The notes beneath the pieces were generated by a model. The model worked only from the letters and a program-made list of their open reading frames with translations, had not been told where the DNA came from and did no database searches. The translations under genes were made by a program, and so were the position numbers. DNA of 42,686 bases from Rodentolepis nana (taxonomy: Eukaryota > Platyhelminthes > Cestoda > Cyclophyllidea > Hymenolepididae), in contig UZAE01012214.1 of the NCBI GenBank assembly GCA_900617975.1, positions 5,483 to 48,168 on the forward strand, read 5' to 3'. Below, piece by piece: positions 20,101 through 33,085 of the stretch (the first letter of the stretch is position 1; every line of letters begins with the position of its first letter).

Positions 20101-23094
20101 ATTAGACCCTCCCCGAAACATCATATTCTCAATTGGTGCTTATTTTTCGTTAGAACTGTTAAAATGACACACTACCCGTTAAGGTCTAATTGCAACCTTT
20201 ATTAAGAGCTTAGTTCATGATAAATTTATGCATGCAAGGATGCATTTGGTGCGATGATTACTGAGGTCGCGCGTTTGAACTTCATCAACAGACGCGCAAA
20301 ATGCGACAAGGTTAATAATGAAAACACCTTCCAAAGTGATTTTGAAAATGTGATATTGAGGTCAATAATTAGTATGATTAAGTTAATTATACTGAAACGA
20401 TCCAAGTAGGCGTATTAATCTTGGATATTATAATGATGTCGGTTATCTTTTTTTAATTATTATTTCACAGGCAGCGGCTTTCTTTCAATACCTTCAAACC
20501 TTGGCACCCTCTAGCAAACTTCGTCCTCTTTTCACAATGGGCATCGTCGCTATAGCTGGTCTGGTCTTCCTTGTTGTCTGTGTTTTAACAGTAGCCGGTG
20601 TCATTGCTCCCTGGAGTGGTCGGTAAGTTTATTTCTCTCCCATTGATTTAGACAAAAAAAAAAAACAATTTTAATTGGAAAACATTTATTTATATCAAAT
20701 GGCAGGCATTTTGATACTTTCATTAGCCCTTTAGGTGACTTCAAAGTAAAAAATATTCGAGAGGGGGGGACAGAAGAGTGTTTCAAAGATGTAAGAGAGA
20801 CAGACACAAAGGTAGAAAAAAGGTGAGGTGAGTAGTGTGGAAGTAGTCGAATATGACATACAGTGGGGTCATGGTAGTTAGAAGCCAGAAGTCAACTGCC
20901 GGTTAATAGGCTATTTTGCCGTATGAGTATACGTTGCCCAGGGTGCACCAGTTTTTTGCCGTATGAGTATACGTTGCCCAAGGTGCACCACATTTTTGCC
21001 GTATGAGTATACGTTGCCCAGGGTGCACCACGTGGAGGTGAGTCTATCGCACACTCCAATTGGAAAACATTGAAACTTTGGTGTTTCATAGATTCAAGCC
21101 ATAATGCGTAATATGTTTTATGTAATGGAACAGCTAATCTGGTAAGATATCCAAACTCAGACCGGTGCTCATAAAGTTGTAGGTGTGTTTATTCATGGAT
21201 GCTCTGGTGATGCACATTTCCCGTCATATTGCTCGACCCGGAGATCTAGACACTAGGCTTGGCAGAAGAGTTTTGATTTGGTGTTCTTTTTAAATGTATT
21301 GCATATGAGCCTGGTGGCGAAAACGAGCCGAATTTGCCTAAATCATATTTGAAAAGATCTAAAGACCACTACGGTTTAAGGCGAATAGAGCTATGTTAGG
21401 ACATGATATTTGGGGGTTTCACATATTAGAGGAATTACTCAAATCCGTCATCCCCCATAAACAAGTATGTATGGACAACGAATCTATAACTCAGTTCACA
21501 ACCGTCTTGTCTCATATACTGCTTACATTTTTAATTTATTGTTACTTTTGAAATATGTCATCAAAATATCAACCCATGCTTCTGTATTTTTTTTGAGATT
21601 CTACTCTCTCTGGGATACTGGCTACGCTCGAGTTCACATTCCAATTATTAGCTCCGTGTCAGAACATCAGCCAACCACGTGGACTTCCTTTTTCTTTGAC
21701 CTTCATATCCTTGTCGCCGTCTTTCCCGCGGGTGTGTGGTTCTGTTTCTCCGAATTGAACGATCTTCGCGTCTTCGCTATCCTCTACGCCATTTTCGCCT
21801 CCTACTTTGCGGGCGTTATGGTACGTCTTATTCTCACTCTGGCCCCCATTGTCTGTGTTTTGGCCGCCATTGCCTTCTCCCGCCTCTATGATGTTTACCT
21901 ACGTGGGGACGCTTTAACCGCAGAGGGGAGTGAAGAGGAGGAGGCTAAGAAAAAGCCCTCAACTTCGCGTGAGAAGCAACTTTATGACAAACCCCCTAGA
22001 TCATCTGAATCCGGGAAACAGAAGGGAAGATCGCACTCCAACTCTGAAGGCAGCGGCAGTGATGACTTTTTAGGAATAAGCGTTCGCAAGGTCGTTGTCA
22101 TGGTAGCGACCTTTGTGCTCTTCCTCTTTATGTTCCATTGCACGTGGGTCACATCCAATGCTTATTCAAGCCCCTCGGTTGTGCTTGCGTACTATGGACC
22201 TCGTGGAGAACGTATACTGCTGGATGATTTCCGTGAGGCTTATTATTGGCTGTGGCAGAATACACCAGAAGATGCCAAAGTGATGTCATGGTGGGACTAT
22301 GGTTATCAGATTGCTGGAATGGCCAATAGAACAACCCTAGTTGACAATAACACCTGGAATAATAGTCATATCGCCTTGGTTGGTAAAGCCATGTCCTCAA
22401 ACGAAACTGTCGCTTTTAGAGTAAGTTGCTTGAAATTAAAATTTTGCATCCACCTCATCTACAGGTTAAAAAAATGGAGCCTCTTAATTTCAGTTGATGC
22501 AGTCGCTGGATGTGGATTACGTTCTAATTATCTTTGGTGGAATGAGTGGCTACTCTGGAGATGATATTAATAAATTCCTGTGGATGGTAAGGATTGCGCA
22601 AGGAGAGCATCCAAAAGACATTCATGAGCAGGATTATTACACAGCCCAAGTAAGTGGAACCTCAGGCTTACACACTCGCGTAAAGTAAAAAGACGTCTAA
22701 CATTTTTATCGCGTTCCTCCTGTAGGGTGACTACAGAATAGATCATACAGCGCCTCCAGCAATGGTGAACTCTCTGATGTACAAAATGAGCTATTACCGA
22801 TTTGCAGAGATGACAATCGACCCGCGAATGCCAGCAGGCTTTGATAGGGCTCGAAACTCTGAAATTGGAGTGAAAAATATTAAATTAACTCACTTGGAAG
22901 AGGCCTTTACTTCCGAGCATTGGATTGTACGTGTTTACAAAGTAAAGAAGCCGGTGAATCGTTTGGCAGTTGAGGGCACTGGAAGTGGCAAAAGGCGTCG
23001 GGCTTCGAGGAAAACGAGTTATGATAGACGCGGCTTGGTGGGATCGAGGTCGAAAATTGTAAAGGGTGCTAGACCATCTACTTCCACAGTCTAG
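17151..23094 (+). CDS. STT3B: STT3B, catalytic subunit of oligosaccharyltransferase
   Basis: STT3 transfers the dolichol-linked glycan to Asn in N-X-S/T sequons in the ER lumen. Seven exons join in phase: 17151-17433, 17515-17685, 19502-19875, 20471-20622, 21598-22420, 22494-22649 and 22726-23094, giving 775 residues with many membrane segments. The catalytic set is complete: D47 in EFDPW, D165-N-E167, the SVSE loop with E349, WWDYG at 558-562, and the D..K pattern [11 protein letters not shown] near 625-635. The glycan-bearing stretch [20 protein letters not shown] and [10 protein letters not shown] are of the B type, not STT3A. Charged low-complexity sequence (about 436-485) replaces the equally variable acidic insert of human STT3B. 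The N-terminus lacks the long extension of the human protein. The C-terminal tail is basic. Introns range from 73 to 1816 nt. Confidence 0.95.
20687..21057 (-). mobile_element. SINE-like element copy with an internal triplication, in an STT3B intron
   Basis: AATTGGAAAACATT is duplicated exactly at 20673-20686 and 21058-21071. Inside, a unit of about 40 bp containing TTGCCGTATGAGTATACG is present three times in tandem (about 20911-21035), so this copy is longer than most. It is antisense to STT3B. Confidence 0.92.
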
Positions 23095-23506
23095 GCTTTT
23101 TGATGTTTGCTGTGATGTGTTTCATTAAGGTTGGGGGTCTTGAAATTCCTTCTTTATGTAATGAAGTCTTGTAACAATACTGTCCTACCCCCTATTCTCT
23201 ACCTGTTTACACTTCCTTATTTCCTCGCAGTCTCTTGTACTCCATTGTGTTTCTATTTGGAAGAACAAAAGTGAGATACTTTGGTTAAAATGCCTCCTAT
23301 TTTTTAGTAATTTAGTCCTCTACAACCAGACAACTTTTCTTAGCCGTTGGGGGGGGGGATTCGAGAGACATGAGAAGGGCTGTACTAAACTTCATGAAAA
23401 GGCTTAAATACCATGATTGGAATCGTCAGTACAACGATTGGCAAGTCCGTACTTTAATGGGAATGAGCATTGTTTGGCATTAGCGATAGGGTTACGTAAT
23501 ATTTTT

Positions 23507-23519
23507 TATCGCACACCCC
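23507..23519 (-). repeat. Very short fragment identical to the SINE-like element head
   Basis: TATCGCACACCCC is identical to the head of the repeat family, with nothing recognisable next to it. It could be a deletion remnant or chance. Confidence 0.3.
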
Positions 23520-24052
23520 ATGTCGAATCGTAGTGATGTTAGCACGCCATAAGGCAGGTAAAATAACGTTTTGGGTCCAGGAAGCCTATTCCAACTTATT
23601 AATTTTCCTACACCACCTTTCGTTGAAGGACTAACATCAAGACACTCAATCTCTGGATCACAATTCACCCACTGAAATTCCTATGAATACCAAGCATAAA
23701 GTTTATTATGTGAATATGTATATTAATCTGGAAAAGTATTTTATCATCGAAGAAAAATTAAATCAGCGAGTTTTTATAAAGGCTTAAAGTTGGCTGCGAA
23801 AATGAAGAAAGAATGAAATTAACCAATACCGCTAGCGATTGACAACGAATGTCAACCTCGTTAAATCTACCACGTTTGTGGTGCCCTATTTCGTAATTTA
23901 GATGGAACATTTTTCGGTTTTTAAAATAATGGGGTCTCATTCAAGGTGTATCAAAAATTTTCTACTGATGATGTTTACTTAGCTCAACCATTTTTACTAT
24001 TAAATAGGGAGATTGTAAACACCCTATTGATTCAAATTAACTTGAAAAGTAG

Positions 24053-24342
24053 GGATGTGCGATAGACTTACCTCCATGTAGTGCACCCTGGGGCAACGTA
24101 TACTCCTACGGCAAAAAAGTCTATTAACCGGCAGTTGACTACTGACTTTAAACTATCTTGACTCTACTGTATGTCATATTCCACCAATTTACAGTACTCA
24201 TCTTGCCTTTTCTCTGCATTCGTGTCTGTCTGTCTCTTTTAAATCTGTGAGTCGTTCCTCTGTTCCGATTCTCGACTTTAGTGAAGCCCGAAGTCAGCTG
24301 AAGGGCTAATGATGGCCATCAAAACGCCTGTCATTTGAAAAT
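24053..24342 (+). mobile_element. SINE-like element copy, sense on the + strand
   Basis: It reads GGATGTGCGATAGACTTACC at the left, which is the head, and ends CCTGTCATTTGAAAAT with an AT-rich tail. Flanks at 24034-24052 and 24343-24361 agree at 16 of 19 positions, starting AAATTAA and ending GTAG. This suggests an older target duplication. Confidence 0.88.
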
Positions 24343-24725
24343 AAATTAATGTGAAAGGTAGCAACGAGAAACTTCAACTTTAAAGCCTACCAACTTAACA
24401 ATTCTCTACGACTAACAACAAAGCACATATTGGAACAATGTAAAACTAATAAATCGGATTCACCTTCCAGTTAACTCCAGATTGTATACAATGCTTAGAA
24501 AAACGACTATTTGAGAAGAGGATTTACCACTTCTCTCAAGATAAGAATGCTGTAGGCAAGACATGTCATGTCAGACAGCTTCGAATATGTAAAAAAGTCA
24601 AATCTATAATAGGACTCATGGCACTTTATTATGAACAACTATTTCGCTTTTTCGGGAAATCATAAAACACCGATAATTAAATAATTGTATCACTTCGAAA
24701 TCATTCGCGTAATTTACACAACCAG

Positions 24726-26757
24726 CTAGCTCGAAAATTGGGCTTTTTTCTGAGAGGTGGGAATAAGCCCAATGAATCCTCGAATCTCCGGTGTGATAGA
24801 AGGATGTTGATGGCGTTTGCAGACTCTCACGAGTTCCATTCTCTCATCCGGCGAAATTCCTTCGCGATAGAACTCCAAGAAAGTCAGGAAACTCGTAAAC
24901 CATGTAACCGGCATTCTACCCTCGGCTGTAAAATGCATTGAACAATCCCTGTCGGCAAATCTATTAAAATATTGGGGGGAAAAATAATTCAGAATTTGAA
25001 TCAAAAGAGAGAAAGCCCCTCAAAGACTTGCCAGATGAGAAATCTCTTAACGAGTATCAAACAAGCAGTGAATGAGAATCTAACTCCAAAGTGAACTTAA
25101 TGAAAACCCACCAAAAGCTTGGATAGATAAGTAATAACATGGAATCTTCTTAATGAAGATTTCCAAATATGCTGATCCCACTGTTGGATGAAGTGGTGAT
25201 CATTCCACTCAACGTAGTCGAGGCGCTGACAAGCCTCAGATATACATTTATTAAAAAAGGTTAAGCAAACAAATTAGAAGAAGCCTCAGAAAACAAAGGA
25301 CTATGGAATGGTCCCAAATAAGAATTTTGGAAGGGAGGGGTGTTGCATATTGGTTCGTAAGTTAGAAAATCCTTAATGCAGTGCAAATACTACTAACAGA
25401 TAGTTTATGTCCATGATGCCAAGATCAAAAACATTTTCACCCAAAGTGGGCTTTTAAGACCAATATAAAATTCACTGCACATATATGTAGAAATTCAGTA
25501 GTGGCCAAATCTGATAAGGTGCAAGATAATTAAGCAAAAGGCGGTTTCAGGCAAACAAATCTGCCAACACGTGTGTACTTACGAGACAAAATATCTGACA
25601 AGACATGCGATCGCTTTCTCAGGAAGAATGTAACGTTTTTTGAGAATCGATTCAATCACCATTGAACGTGGAATGGAGAATTCTTCCTCTAGAACGAGCA
25701 CCAAAGCAACAGAAGAGAAATGAGCCTTAATTGAAGCCTTCTTAACAAGATGAGACAAGATAATTCCCTCTGTTTTAGTCATCTCCGCCTGAAATACGCA
25801 AACAGGATAAACATTATGACAAATTAAGAACCAATTAAATAGAACAACTAATAGCCTACCCTAATCCATGGCAAAAAAATACTTGACAAGAATTCTTCAG
25901 TTCGAAAAATTGACAAGATAAGGGAATCGAAAAGATGAACACAAAGTCGATGATTTTCCGAAATATCATTACGAACTTTCGGAAGCAAATAATTTTCATA
26001 AAAGCTAAAAACAGAAACAAGTTAAAATTCACGAAGATGACGTCATTAGGACTGGTAAAAAATTAGTGATAGACGTACTGCATTGCCTGTTGTCCACCCT
26101 TAGAAGCAAAAACTTTAACTATCTTGGGGTAAACATGAACTGTCCAGTCTAGAGGAGAAAGCATTTCAAGAAGGCCGTCATATCCAGGCAGATGCGGAAG
26201 CATTTTAACAGTTTTAGGCAGAGGACCACTACGATAATGAGTGAGAACATCTTTTAAAAGTCGAATATGATTTTGAAGATCTTCTGGAAGAGCCTCAATG
26301 TCCCCAACTGATTGTAAATCATCCAAATCTCCAGCGAAGGAACCGCAATACTCTGGCAACTCCTCAGCTACCATCGACTTTGCTTCGTCAATATTATGGA
26401 GAAGTTCATCATTACTGGTGTTAGGATGAAAGAATTTTTCCCATTCCTCTTTGTATTCGTCTGTATCATCGTAAAACACTTCATTTTTAATTTTTTCAGA
26501 TACTTCTATGTCATCAAAATCCTCGTCGTCAATTTTTACATCTACTATTTTCGGTTTCCTAGAAGAACGTAATGAAGGGAAGAAGTTAACGTACTTGGGA
26601 ACTTGATCCAAATCGATTTTTGATTGCTGCATAAGCTTATGCAGTTTTTTGACAGACCGCACATCAAGAATCTATACGATGTTGAGATAATAAAAAACTT
26701 TCAAACCTGCGTATCATCGATATCTTCACGTTTTCGCTTACTACCCGGCTTAGGCAT
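24726..26757 (-). CDS. BYSL: Bystin (BYSL/Enp1), 40S ribosome biogenesis factor
   Basis: Bystin/Enp1 is a nucleolar factor needed for 20S pre-rRNA processing and export of the 40S precursor. Five exons on the - strand join in phase: 26707-26757, 26079-26671, 25860-26004, 25583-25788 and 24726-24960, giving 409 residues (human 437). The N-terminus is basic (MPKPGSKRKRED). An acidic region includes DDEDFDDIE. The family core then follows in order: THYRSGPLPKTVKMLP, LDWTVHVYP, FYENYLLPKVRNDI, a segment with RTEEFLSSIFLPW, a helical segment with LKKRYILPEKAIACLVRYF, and WFTSFLTFLEFY with the end block HPSITPEIRGF. The first intron is only 35 nt. The second donor is best placed at CA|GTACGT by phase. 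It is the only clear - strand gene here and is divergent from DCTN4. Confidence 0.93.
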
Positions 26758-28094
26758 GACTACCACGAGACAAAATACGGAAAGATAGTGCACTGAATTT
26801 CCCGCTTAGTAAAATACTACAAACAAAAAATTACAAAATAGCGATATGTAAAAATATTAAAAAATTCAATCTGAAATCAAAAAAAATACAAAAATCAATA
26901 ACAATTGTGTTTTACCTGGTACAATGTTTATGGTGATTTCTAATGCAAAGCTAAAATATGTGAAAATTTATAGAAGAACTTTCTTTAAATATACTAGCGT
27001 TTCAAAAATTAAACAAAATGATTACTTTAATTATAAATTGCAGCATTATTCAAGGTTTTCTGTGAACCTCTGGATTCATTTGGAAATAGCATGTTTGGCA
27101 AAATAATGTAAAGATTGGAAATTTTATTTCATTCCGTAGATTTGTTCTATCGATTTCTCTTTCATAAATGGCATGAAAAATATAGTTTCCGTTAAAAGTG
27201 TTTTAAATTAATTATGGCCATAAATATTGGATATTGGGTATAATAATAAAATATCAATAGCATAGATGAATGCATAAAAGGCATTTAATTGGTTATAAAT
27301 CTTTTCCATATGTTTATTTTTTCTGTTTTGTCAGTTTACTCTTTATGTGTTATTGACGACTTTTTCCAAACTAAATTAACATTCTACATTGACCTGCGAA
27401 TGGCTATAAAAGTCCTTTAAAAATTCATTTTCATAAAATTGTTGAAAATGAAACACCTAAATGAATTGTGTTCAGGAAGCCTTATTAACATCAATAATTA
27501 TATAATATCTGCTTTATTTGCTACATGTATAGTATTTTTTAGGCACGCGCAATCAAATTAGTTGTTCTGGCTCAATAGCATCTTTCATAAACACGTTTAC
27601 CATACATTGTTATAAAAATCAATATAACCGTCCCATTTATGTTTTTTGGGTCAGCTTGGTTTTAGATAGAATCTCCGAATTGATGTAATTTGTCAAAATT
27701 TGGCATATCTATGCTGTCATTTGATAACCCGAGATGAATATTCTCTACCTGTTGAGGGAATGCGTTTTAATGCCGTTATTTAATATATGTTAGAAAAAAT
27801 ATCTTAGATTGTGTTTTACCGTTAAAATTCATTTAATTTTATGCTTCAAAACCGTTTACAACGGTTTCATTTTGATTGGCTTATATTGTGCGCTCAACGC
27901 GACTTATCGCCGTATTGCTCTAGCTTCTGTTTCCTCTCTTTTTTGTGAGTGTTTTTGGGTACCATATAGTCTAATATTTCAGATACCTAATATGCCACAA
28001 ATAAATAATTTTTTGCTTAGTTTATTTCACTCGCTTTATATATGATATTTGATTGATTTAGTTATATTATTTTTACTAGATTTGTGTGGTAATT
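26758..28094. other. Divergent intergenic region, bystin to DCTN4
   Basis: About 1.3 kb of AT-rich sequence lies between the two divergent start codons. It must hold promoters for both genes. I see no certain core elements and no other gene. Confidence 0.5.
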
Positions 28095-31000
28095 ATGGCC
28101 ACTTACTATGATCTTCGCCGAGTCCAAGGTCTTTGTTCATGCAATCGCAGTGCGCCTCTATCTCAACTCTATTTTTGTCGACATTGCTATGACGTTCGTT
28201 GCGGAAACTGTGTATCCCATGAAGTTGATTCCCATTACTGCCCAAATTGTCTTGAAAATATGACCAGCGCGGAGGCAAAAATGCGAAAACATCGTTGTGG
28301 CAATTGCTTTGAGTGCCCAAGTTGTGGTCACACTTTGTCCACTCGTGGAACTCTCGCTTTAGCTCCTGCATCTGGTATTACTTCAAGCACATCTCCAGGG
28401 GAGGCACCGATGACTCCTCAAAAGACATACTATCTTCACTGTGCATTTTGTCGTTGGACTACTCGTGAAAGCGGAATTCCAGATCAAAAATCACCTGGTG
28501 GTTGGCAGGAGAAGCCTAATCTTTTCGCTGAAAGGGTAAGTGCTTTAATTTGGAAAAATTCAGTGTGTTGGATTTGCCTTCAAATGTGTGGAACATGATT
28601 CGCTATAAATCTGCAATTAGAAATTATATGGGATGAGCCATTTCTTCGATTTGCTTATTAATGGTGCCAGCTCTAACTGGAAATTTGATCAATATTTAGA
28701 TTTGAGCGATTAATACTGTCTACTTGAGAGGATATCTAAAAGCATGATGTCGTTGTGCCTAAAATATATAACCTGAAAACCATTCCAAAATTAGTTACTA
28801 AAAGTTTGGCGGCATATATAACTTACACTTACAAAAAAGGTATGGCCGAGAATGGAATCTGTAATTGTTAATCTGAGTGACCAACAATATGTGCATGCAT
28901 TCTTGCTGTAATGAATCTCCCATTTCCAGTTGCTTTCTAAATTGAAAGTGAATATTTTTATAAATGAATATTTCATGCGAATTTTCGCTAATTTTAACTG
29001 ATTGACCACGAACGTTATATTTCTACCTCATTGAAAGTGCAGAATTAAACAGTCACATATAGCTATATTAATGATAGTCATCACCATGAAACTTCTTTAA
29101 ATTTTTGTATATTTCAGGGAAAAAATACTTTGATCTTGTGAATAAGCAATAGATCGTCAGTTTTCCTTGAATAAATTTCGTTTGGTGAAAGTATATGTTA
29201 TATTAATAGCCTAATTGACTCTTGTTTAATCCGTCTTTTCTATTTTTTTTGTATACAGATTGAAAAGCTCATAAATGAGTATGGCGAATTCGCAAAGAAG
29301 GAGAAAAACGAGAAAGAGCGTAGCAAATACAAGAAACGGAAGTATATCCTCTCCGTGGTATGTTCTTGTGGTTGTTGTTGTGGTGGTGGTTGTTGCACTC
29401 TTCTACCTTCTCTTCTTCTAACAGCTACTTCAGTAGTAGTAATGATGGGTTTGCTCTAACATTTAAATCTCATTTTTCTCACCCATTGTAGTCTCATTTA
29501 GCGGTAAGTTTGTTTGCTGTAGTCTCGAATTTATTCAATCTATTAATTCGAATGTGATGACCCTAGTTATTATCATTATTATCTCTTTTGCATGATTAGT
29601 TATTTTGCACCTCCCACCCCTCTATCTGGCTCACCTAGAGGAATTGTAAAATCCAAGATCTTCTTTGTAGGAGAGATTTCCCGTTCTAACGCCCCGTTTT
29701 CGCAGACGATATTCAAACTGGGGTTCCTATGGGTTCGTTAATTCATGGGAAAATAGCCCTCCTTAGAGATAAATTGTTTGAGTATAATTTTTTTATTGAT
29801 TTTAGAAGGGATACAAATCCCAGTGTGGATATTAAAATCTCATCTGCGGAGGCTGCACCCGTAACAGAAAGCTTCAATGTTGACGATTTGGTTAGCAAAC
29901 CGTTTGTCTTTGAGAAAGGTGAGTTTCTCTTGCTACTGGCCTAAATTAAATATGCAAATCGTGTTTCGTCCTGCTATATTGGTTTATCTCCACCCTAAAC
30001 AGTGTATATCTCTAAGTCGTTTGCATAAGTTGCGGCTTTTTTAATCAACGCTTACACCAATATTTTATTTATATCAAATGGCAGGCGTTTTGATAGTTAT
30101 CATTAGCCCTTTGGTTGACTTCAAGCTTCACAGTGGGGAAGGGACATCAAAGTGAAAGAAAGTCGAAAGGGGGGGAGGAACAGAAGAGCTTTTCAAATAT
30201 GTATTAGAGACAGACACAAAGGTAGAGGAAAAGGTGAAGTGAGTACTGTAGAAATGATCGAATATGACATGGAGTCAGGTCATGGTAGTTTGAAGTCAGA
30301 AGTCAATTGCCGGTTAATAGACCTTTATTGCCGTTTGTGTATACGTTGCCCAGGGTGCACCACGTGGAGGTAGGTCAATCGCACATCCCGCTTACACCAA
30401 TATTTAAGATGTTCATAGTTCGAGGTAGTCCTATTGACATTTGATTTTTTCTCGTGCCATTTTGAACTTCATCAGAGATTTAACTAATCCCTGTTTACTA
30501 ATTTCTGTATATCATTTTACTCTGGTGTGCTACCCAACTGTATATTTTTTGCCATTGTTCGATCACGAAGCAACTTGGGTCTGGAAGTGCTTGGGGGTTA
30601 ACTCTCTAACACCCTGCAGGACTGCACGATCCTCTTTCAAAATAAGCTCCATTGGTACTGGACTCGAAAGAGAAGGCGCTGCTATTGTCGTTTGAAACAT
30701 GTTCGATAGTGTCTATAGCCTTTGCCTGATTCCACCAAATCTCATCCTTTTAACATCATTCTGTTGTGAGATACGTGTGAGTGCGGTCGGGTTCAATTAA
30801 AAAAATATAATAATTCGGTCGTTAAAGGGCTAAATAATGACATTCTAGTCCTGCAAATGTCCAAATACAAAGTCTTTGGAACCTCTTTGTTCAAATGTCA
30901 ATATATATAATTATGGATCATTGCAAGGGTATATGTTCAGGTTGATGCAAAAAATTCTTCCGACTAGTGCAATTTTCTTTCTGATTCTTGTCACTACGAC

Positions 31001-31903
31001 TTGTTCAATCCCATTTATTAGAAATATTTCACTAGACGCGAAACATGCTGAACAGCTGGTTGAATTGTGTTGAATATCAAATGGAGCGGATTTATCTCCC
31101 AAACAATTGCAAGGACGTGTTGATCTAACGTTACCCTTGTGCTTGAGTAAATCAAGCGTGATTTCACACTCAATGTACCTTTCGATGACTCTCAAATCTT
31201 ACCTCTATTATTTGCACGACGTTTTCTTTATCTCTTGAGTTGTCATCGCTGTTTTCACAGGTCTACTCGCATTTTGTAGACATTTAGATTTTTGGAAGCT
31301 GGTTGTCTCCTTTTCGCTGTTAGTGCTGATATCTTGCCACGAGCCTCCACTTAATCGCGTCTTGTCCCACTATATCTTTCTCTGATATTTTATCAGGTAT
31401 CTACCGTCTCCATTTTTACCGTTTGATTCCAGGCTCTTTTTTTTAAAAAAAAGTTTTTTTCAGCTCTCTTATCTTTGATTTAGTCACATTACGAAACCTC
31501 CATGGTGAGAGTTCCGTATCTTACCGCTCTATCTCTGTATTCTCCGATGAGAATCGATCCGTGATCTCTACTTCCACGGTTACCAATAATGGTTCAATTA
31601 TGCACATTATAAATCGGTTTCAATTAAATTAGTTTAATTGACTTCTGTAGGTAGGATAGTATGAAATGGGCTTAGGAGGTACTTCAATTAATTAAATTTT
31701 AATGAATCTACAATAATGTCCCATTGATGGCCTCCCCACATGAATAACAAATATTTGCGATTTGTAGTTTCTATAATGTTTCTCCACTTCCTTAAAGTNT
31801 GAAGTCAGAAGTCAACTGCTGGTTTATGGACTTTTTTGCCGTATGAGAATACGTTGCCCAGGGTGCACTACGTGGAGGTCAGTCTATCTCACCCCATATA
31901 TAT

Positions 31904-31937
<34 letters not shown>

Positions 31938-33042
31938 ATTATCGCCCATGGGCTCCTATTTGGGTGTGGGGTTATTTGTTTCCAAAAATATTTTCATGAA
32001 ATGGAATTGTTCGCTTTACTACCCTGATACCCTCTTCGAATGGTCAAACGGTTGAGTGTATATTTATAGCAAATATATACCCTGATTGATCCTGGCTACA
32101 CAAATAACTGGTGTCATATTTGAGAATATCGATTATTACGCTAATCTATTTTTTGTAACTGCATAGCCTTGTCGAATTGCTAATTGAATTTTCCCCTGAT
32201 TTTAGTAACTTCTATTCATCAACGCCATATGTCCCCATGGCTCCAACCCACGGAAACCCTCTCTTTGGAGCCTCGTCACAAAGCTCTCGCGGTGAAGCGT
32301 TCACTTCGTTGCAAAAAATGCGAGCATACTCTGAGCAAAGCCGATTTCAATCCCTCTTTCATAAAGTTTCGCATTAATCTCAGTGCCCTCTACCACCTAA
32401 TTGACCTGCATTTCTCACTGCCACCAAGTGTAATTGAACCATCAGTGTCATCGGATCAACCGCTCCGACGTGTCACCCCTATGCCTCTGCCTACAGTCAC
32501 ATTTGACAGTGTTCCGCCCTCTCGTGAACTCAAAATCAAGAGTTTGTCGGTTGAGAAACCGATCAATGTGATACTAGTGTTATCTAATCCCGCGCATCGC
32601 ATAACTACCGTGAAATTGAGGCAACTGACTCCAGAGGAAGAGACTGAGAAACTGAAGGAGTTTTTCATTAAAACTGGATCCTCGTCACCTACTTATTCAA
32701 CCGTCAAGGTATGCTTTGTAAAGTAGGGAGCATTTCAGGCGGTTGCTATGGTTGGAAATTTAGTTTCCATTTATCAAGTAGAATTCACTATCCTATAGTT
32801 GTATAGATCTAGTGATATTCCATTCACCTAATAACGTTTTGTAATGCCCTCTTTCTGATATGCTTTTCCTTTAACTGAAATCTTCCGCTCTTTTTAGCTT
32901 GATCTTCCAACAACTGGAATCACGATTGCTGCGAAGAGTGATGTAAGCGAATACAATGATTTGGTAACTGGCCAGACGACTAATGAATTTCAGGATGACG
33001 ACCCCAAGTAAGGCTTTCATTTCTCTATCTTAACCCTTCTCC

Positions 33043-33085
<43 letters not shown>

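Larger units (their letters stand above)
23095..24725. other. Intergenic, STT3B to bystin (convergent)
   Basis: The 3' ends of STT3B (+) and bystin (-) face each other here. The stretch holds a 13 bp repeat-head fragment (23507-23519) and a SINE-like copy (24053-24342). I see no gene. Confidence 0.6.

Noticed and set aside
24053..24342. Repeat family as a MITE-type DNA transposon
   Set aside because: The two ends are not inverted copies of each other, and the 10-19 bp target duplications fit retroposition better.
25100..25205. Possible extra bystin exon on the - strand (WDQHIWKSSLRRFH-like frame)
   Set aside because: The exon ending at 25583 joins 24960 in phase and the joined protein aligns with bystin without a gap, so this piece is intronic.
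32080..32100. Small-subunit rRNA start-like TTGATCCTGGCTAC
   Set aside because: Only a short likeness; the following bases do not continue as rRNA.
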